Assembly (NCBI GenBank): GCA_937928035.1
Contig: CALFWA010000016.1
Coordinates: 1 to 11,181, forward strand
DNA: 11,181 bases
From: an uncultured Caldilinea sp.
GTDB taxonomy: Bacteria; Chloroflexota; Anaerolineae; Caldilineales; Caldilineaceae
Direction of reading: 5' to 3'
Shown here: in pieces, positions 8,660-11,181 of the stretch
Layout of the letters: each line of letters starts with the position of its first letter
Position numbering within the stretch: position 1 is the first letter of the stretch
Notes under the pieces: model-generated
Told to the model about the DNA's origin: nothing
Databases searched by the model: none
The model's input: the letters and a program-made list of their open reading frames with translations, nothing else
Program-made: the position numbers and the translations under genes

Positions 8660-9024
8660 AGATTCGGGGATGACCCTTTCGTTGGGATTTTCCACTTCCC
8701 TGAGTCGTTTCCCTAGTCGTCTGCATTGTCAGTCGTCCACAAGGAAAGACCTGATTACTCCCACCGTAACGCAGCGTTGCTTCACATGAACTGTATTTAG
8801 CTCGGCGTCCTCTCTCCAGAGGGCTGAAATTCGCATCGCGTTGACGGGGAGTGGTTGCGGCAGACGTCGAGCTGTGAGCTCCAAACAATCTGCAACGCTC
8901 TGCAACTCGTGATTCGAAACAGTGCACACCGTCAACCATCGCAAAACGAACGCACAAATAAATTTATTACGTTGGGTGTTATCACCCTCACCGGTATTTC
9001 ATAGTTACATAGAAGGATGAAAGT
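8660..9024 (+). promoter_or_regulatory. rho: Long rho leader, possible autoregulatory region
   Basis: The leader is about 365 nt with no plausible gene. Its first part (about 8690-8770) is rich in pyrimidines and C over G, with AGTCGT at 8703, 8715 and 8731, resembling Rho-loading sequence. Farther on there is an 8-bp direct repeat TCTGCAAC at 8889 and 8899 (10-nt period), a palindrome AATAAATTTATT at 8957-8968 and a hairpin GGGTG-TTAT-CACCC at 8974-8987. Enterobacterial rho genes are autoregulated by Rho-dependent attenuation in the leader; here this is inference. A small RNA is an alternative, but I recognise no known RNA family. Confidence 0.5.
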
Positions 9025-10302
9025 ATGCTGGATACAAGCATTCCACTGGACCAATGGACCATTGGACAATTAGAAGAATTGACCCTCGACGAACTGCGCG
9101 AGCTTGCGCGTGCAGCAAACGTGACCGGATATACGCGGCTCAAGAAGTATGATCTAATCATGCGCTTATTGCGCGCCAGCGCAGAACGCGCCGGCTACAT
9201 CTTCGGCGGCGGCATTCTGGAGATCGTGCAGGACAACATCGGTTTTCTGCGCAGCGACCACCTCTTGCCCGGCCCCGAAGATGTATATGTGAGCCAGAGC
9301 CAGATTCGCCGCTTTGGCCTGCGCACAGGCGACCTGGTGATCGGGCAGGTGCGTCCGCCGAAAGAGACGGAAAAATACCACGGGCTGCTGAAGGTGGAAG
9401 CCGTCAACGGCCTGGACCCCGAAGAGGCTAAAAATCGTCCGCTTTTCGAGAAGCTGACCCCGATCTTTCCGAACAAGCAGATCATCCTGGAAACGCGGCC
9501 GAATGTCATTTCCACGCGCATGATCGACCTGCTTGCGCCGATCGGTCGCGGCCAGCGCGGCCTGATCGTCAGTCCTCCCAAAGCGGGCAAGACGACGGTG
9601 TTGAAACGCATTGCCAACGGCATCACGACTAACTACAAGGACATCCACCTCATGGTCGTCTTGATCGGCGAGCGGCCCGAGGAAGTCACAGACATGGATC
9701 GCTCCGTCGAGGCGGAAGTCGTCAGCAGCACCTTCGACGAACCGGTGCAGAACCATGTGCGCGTGGCGGAGATGGCGTTGGAGCGCGCCAAGCGATTGGT
9801 GGAAAGCAAGCGCGACGTCGTGATCCTGCTCGACAGCATCACCCGGTTGGCGCGTGCCTACAACCTGACGGTGCCGCCGTCCGGCCGCACCCTGTCCGGT
9901 GGCATCGATCCGGCTGCGCTCTATCCGCCCAAACACTTCTTCGGCGCCGCGCGCAACCTCGAAGAGGGCGGCAGCCTGACGATCATCGCCACCTGTCTCG
10001 TCGACACCGGCAGCCGCATGGACGACGTCATCTACGAAGAGTTCAAAGGCACGGGTAACATGGAGCTGCATCTGAGCCGCAAGCTGGCGGAGCGCCGCAT
10101 TTTCCCCGCTTTCGACATCGAGCGCAGCGGCACCCGCGCCGAAGAGAAATTGCTCGACGCCGAAACGCTTTCCAAGGTGTATACGCTGCGCCGTATGATC
10201 GACGCCATGGGCGGCGGCAGCGAAGCGATCCTGCCGATCATCGAGCGCATGAGCCGCACGCGCGACAATCGCGAGTTCCTCGAAACGCTTACGAAACGCT
10301 GA
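9025..10302 (+). CDS. rho: Transcription termination factor Rho
   Basis: Rho is a hexameric RNA-dependent ATPase that terminates transcription. The 425-aa protein is full length and close to E. coli Rho (419). An N-terminal helical domain (LDELRELARAANVTGYTRLKKYDLI) and a cold-shock-like RNA-binding fold (GFLRSDHLLPGPEDVYVSQSQ, then IRRFGLRTGD) precede the ATPase. Walker A is SPPKAGKTT at 183-191 and Walker B ends at D270 (VVILLDSITRLARAYN). The Q-loop region (GRTLSGGIDPAALYPPKHFFGAARN) and the C-terminal FDIERSGTRAEEKLL block are typical. There is no long Asn- or Arg-rich insertion as in some actinobacterial Rho. The ATG has AGAAGGA 7 nt upstream (9011-9017). It has its own strong promoter, a long leader and an intrinsic terminator, so it is a single-gene unit. 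Confidence 0.98.
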   Translation: MLDTSIPLDQWTIGQLEELTLDELRELARAANVTGYTRLKKYDLIMRLLRASAERAGYIFGGGILEIVQDNIGFLRSDHLLPGPEDVYVSQSQIRRFGLRTGDLVIGQVRPPKETEKYHGLLKVEAVNGLDPEEAKNRPLFEKLTPIFPNKQIILETRPNVISTRMIDLLAPIGRGQRGLIVSPPKAGKTTVLKRIANGITTNYKDIHLMVVLIGERPEEVTDMDRSVEAEVVSSTFDEPVQNHVRVAEMALERAKRLVESKRDVVILLDSITRLARAYNLTVPPSGRTLSGGIDPAALYPPKHFFGAARNLEEGGSLTIIATCLVDTGSRMDDVIYEEFKGTGNMELHLSRKLAERRIFPAFDIERSGTRAEEKLLDAETLSKVYTLRRMIDAMGGGSEAILPIIERMSRTRDNREFLETLTKR

Positions 10303-10342
10303 TCGTCAAGATTTTTAATCTACGAAAAACCTACGATTGGGT

Positions 10343-10381
10343 GACGATCCTTGCACACTTTGCAAGGATCGTCGTCTTTCT
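10343..10381 (+). terminator. Intrinsic terminator of rho
   Basis: GACGATCCTTGCA (10343-10355) pairs perfectly over 13 bp with TGCAAGGATCGTC (10361-10373), with a 5-nt loop (CACTT), and is followed by the T-rich tail GTCTTTCT. It lies 40 nt after the rho stop. It is the clearest terminator in the window. Confidence 0.8.
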
Positions 10382-10404
10382 CCCACAAAATAGCCTTTCG
10401 CCGC

Positions 10405-10433
10405 TTGTCGCGTTGCATACAAAGTGCTAGAAT
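10405..10433 (+). promoter_or_regulatory. Promoter for the downstream membrane protein gene
   Basis: TTGTCG (10405-10410) and TAGAAT (10428-10433) are separated by 17 nt, and TGC precedes the -10 as an extended -10 element. Transcription would begin near 10440, just after the rho terminator and about 177 nt before the next start codon. Confidence 0.7.
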
Positions 10434-10439
10434 CTCTTT

Positions 10440-10616
10440 CTGTGCGGCTGTTGTTCTTTCTCAAAAATGAGCCGCCGATCAGCCGATGCTTGCATCATCC
10501 GGCTTAACTCAAAGCAGGTTCAGTCGACGCAGAATCGACGATGTCGCCGGGTGCCATGAGCAATCCGCGCAGACGCAGCCGACCGGCCTGAACCTGACTC
10601 CATGGAGAGAGCATAT
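10440..10616 (+). promoter_or_regulatory. Structured leader of the membrane protein gene
   Basis: The leader can fold into GCGGCT (10444-10449)/AGCCGC (10470-10475), a small hairpin GATG-CTTG-CATC (10485-10496) and a long-range perfect 9-bp pairing CAGGTTCAG (10515-10523)/CTGAACCTG (10588-10596). The last encloses 64 nt and ends about 8 nt before the GGAG ribosome site at 10604-10607. This looks like a folded regulatory leader, but I cannot match it to a known riboswitch class. Confidence 0.4.
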
Positions 10617-11181
10617 ATGACGAATGAAGCTGGTGTTGGTTTCGAGCAGACCCATCCAAACGGCGCCAGGCATCGCCCAAACAGCGCACAAAACAAAGAA
10701 GATTTCTCGCTCATCCAACAGCATCTCGACTACTTGACAACTCCCCCTGCTTCATCCAATTTCGTTTCAACGCACCGAGAGCCTTCCACTTCGGCAAGTT
10801 ATACGGCTCTCCCCTCCTTTCCCAACGTGCGATTCGCTCACCCCAACGCACTTGAGCAGGCGTTGCAACGAATCAACGACCAGATGCAGCGCCTGTTGAC
10901 CGATCAGGTCACGCCCTTGCGTCTGGCGGGGCATCTGTCGGTGCTGGCGGTGGCAGCGGTTGTCTTGATTCTCAGCCAGGTGACTATACCCGAATGGGAG
11001 CTGCGCCTGGAACCCACCCCGCCCGCCCAGTCATTGGGTGGCCCTGCCTCTGAAGCAGGCCTCGCCGGTCAGGCCAATCTCACTTTCGATTACGGAGGCG
11101 ACTCGCTTCGTCCCAATATGGTGTGGGGGTTTGTAGAGAGGTCGCCGAAAACGAACGCTCAGGAGTCTGCTCCCGCCACCA
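10617..11181 (+). CDS. Single-pass membrane protein, N-terminal part (3'-truncated)
   Basis: The frame starts at ATG 10617 (GGAGAGA upstream) and is open to the window end, giving 188 residues. About 100 N-terminal residues are hydrophilic, with a low-complexity Ser/Thr/Pro part (about 40-70) and an amphipathic helix (ALEQALQRINDQMQRLL, 78-94). One transmembrane helix follows at about 102-119 (RLAGHLSVLAVAAVVLILSQ). The rest is Pro/Gly/Ala/Ser-rich and would be extracytoplasmic in a type II topology. Such a layout is common in cell-wall proteins, for example M23 or LysM proteins with a cytoplasmic tail, but no enzymatic domain is within view, so no function is assigned. It has its own promoter and a structured leader and is separated from rho by a terminator. 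Confidence 0.75.
   Translation, partial: MTNEAGVGFEQTHPNGARHRPNSAQNKEDFSLIQQHLDYLTTPPASSNFVSTHREPSTSASYTALPSFPNVRFAHPNALEQALQRINDQMQRLLTDQVTPLRLAGHLSVLAVAAVVLILSQVTIPEWELRLEPTPPAQSLGGPASEAGLAGQANLTFDYGGDSLRPNMVWGFVERSPKTNAQESAPAT

Noticed and set aside
8841..8870. Second TTGACG box in the rho leader as a promoter
   Set aside because: No acceptable -10 hexamer 16-18 nt downstream.
8658..8957. - strand open frame in the rho leader
   Set aside because: No promoter or ribosome site, unstructured composition, and a strong + strand promoter points the other way.
10497..10616. c-di-AMP (ydaO-type) riboswitch, suggested by GCTTAACTC near 10502 and CCTGAACCTGAC near 10587
   Set aside because: The characteristic GGGGTGAAT and CAGCTAACC blocks and a matching closing P1 stem are missing; the similarity is superficial.

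Overview
The window is a gene-dense, GC-rich bacterial chromosomal segment with all recognised genes on the + strand. The order yidC end, jag/khpB, parA, parB is typical of an origin-proximal region. The presence of a CarH-type B12 photoreceptor, Soj/Spo0J-type ParAB and a compact Rho without a large insertion, together with a jag-pfkB-parA-parB-oxidoreductase order, makes me think of a Chloroflexota (Caldilinea/Anaerolineae-like) genome. That assignment is inference from gene style, not from a search.

Layout. 1-1202: C-terminus of the membrane insertase YidC, then the RNA-binding protein Jag/KhpB 3 nt downstream. 1327-2244: a PfkB-family sugar/nucleoside kinase, preceded by a leader with competing stems. 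2357-4142: ParA and ParB. 4135-5208: a Gfo/Idh/MocA-type oxidoreductase whose start codon overlaps the end of parB. 5209-5459: non-coding, with a hairpin and a putative promoter/operator. 5460-6533: a MerR-type, adenosylcobalamin-binding CarH-like light sensor. 6561-7268: a shortened polyprenyl-synthase-like protein that lacks both aspartate-rich catalytic motifs. 7269-7763: a non-coding region rich in inverted repeats. 7764-8495: a Crp/Fnr-type regulator. 8496-9024: a terminator-like hairpin, a near-consensus sigma70-type promoter and a leader of about 365 nt. 9025-10302: transcription terminator Rho, followed by a strong intrinsic terminator. 10405-10616: a second good promoter and a structured leader. 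10617-11181: the N-terminus of a single-pass membrane protein that runs off the window.

How the parts fit. The first half is membrane-protein biogenesis plus chromosome segregation, with two divergent sugar-enzyme homologues placed around parAB. The second half is regulatory: a light/B12 sensor paired with a probable isoprenoid-synthase pseudoenzyme, a Crp/Fnr regulator with a complex upstream region, and Rho with a leader suited to autoregulation. The most interesting unit is the pair at 5460-7268. The photoreceptor keeps the whole known CarH sensing residue set. Its partner looks like a non-catalytic prenyltransferase subunit, which suggests light-linked control of isoprenoid (carotenoid or quinone) synthesis.
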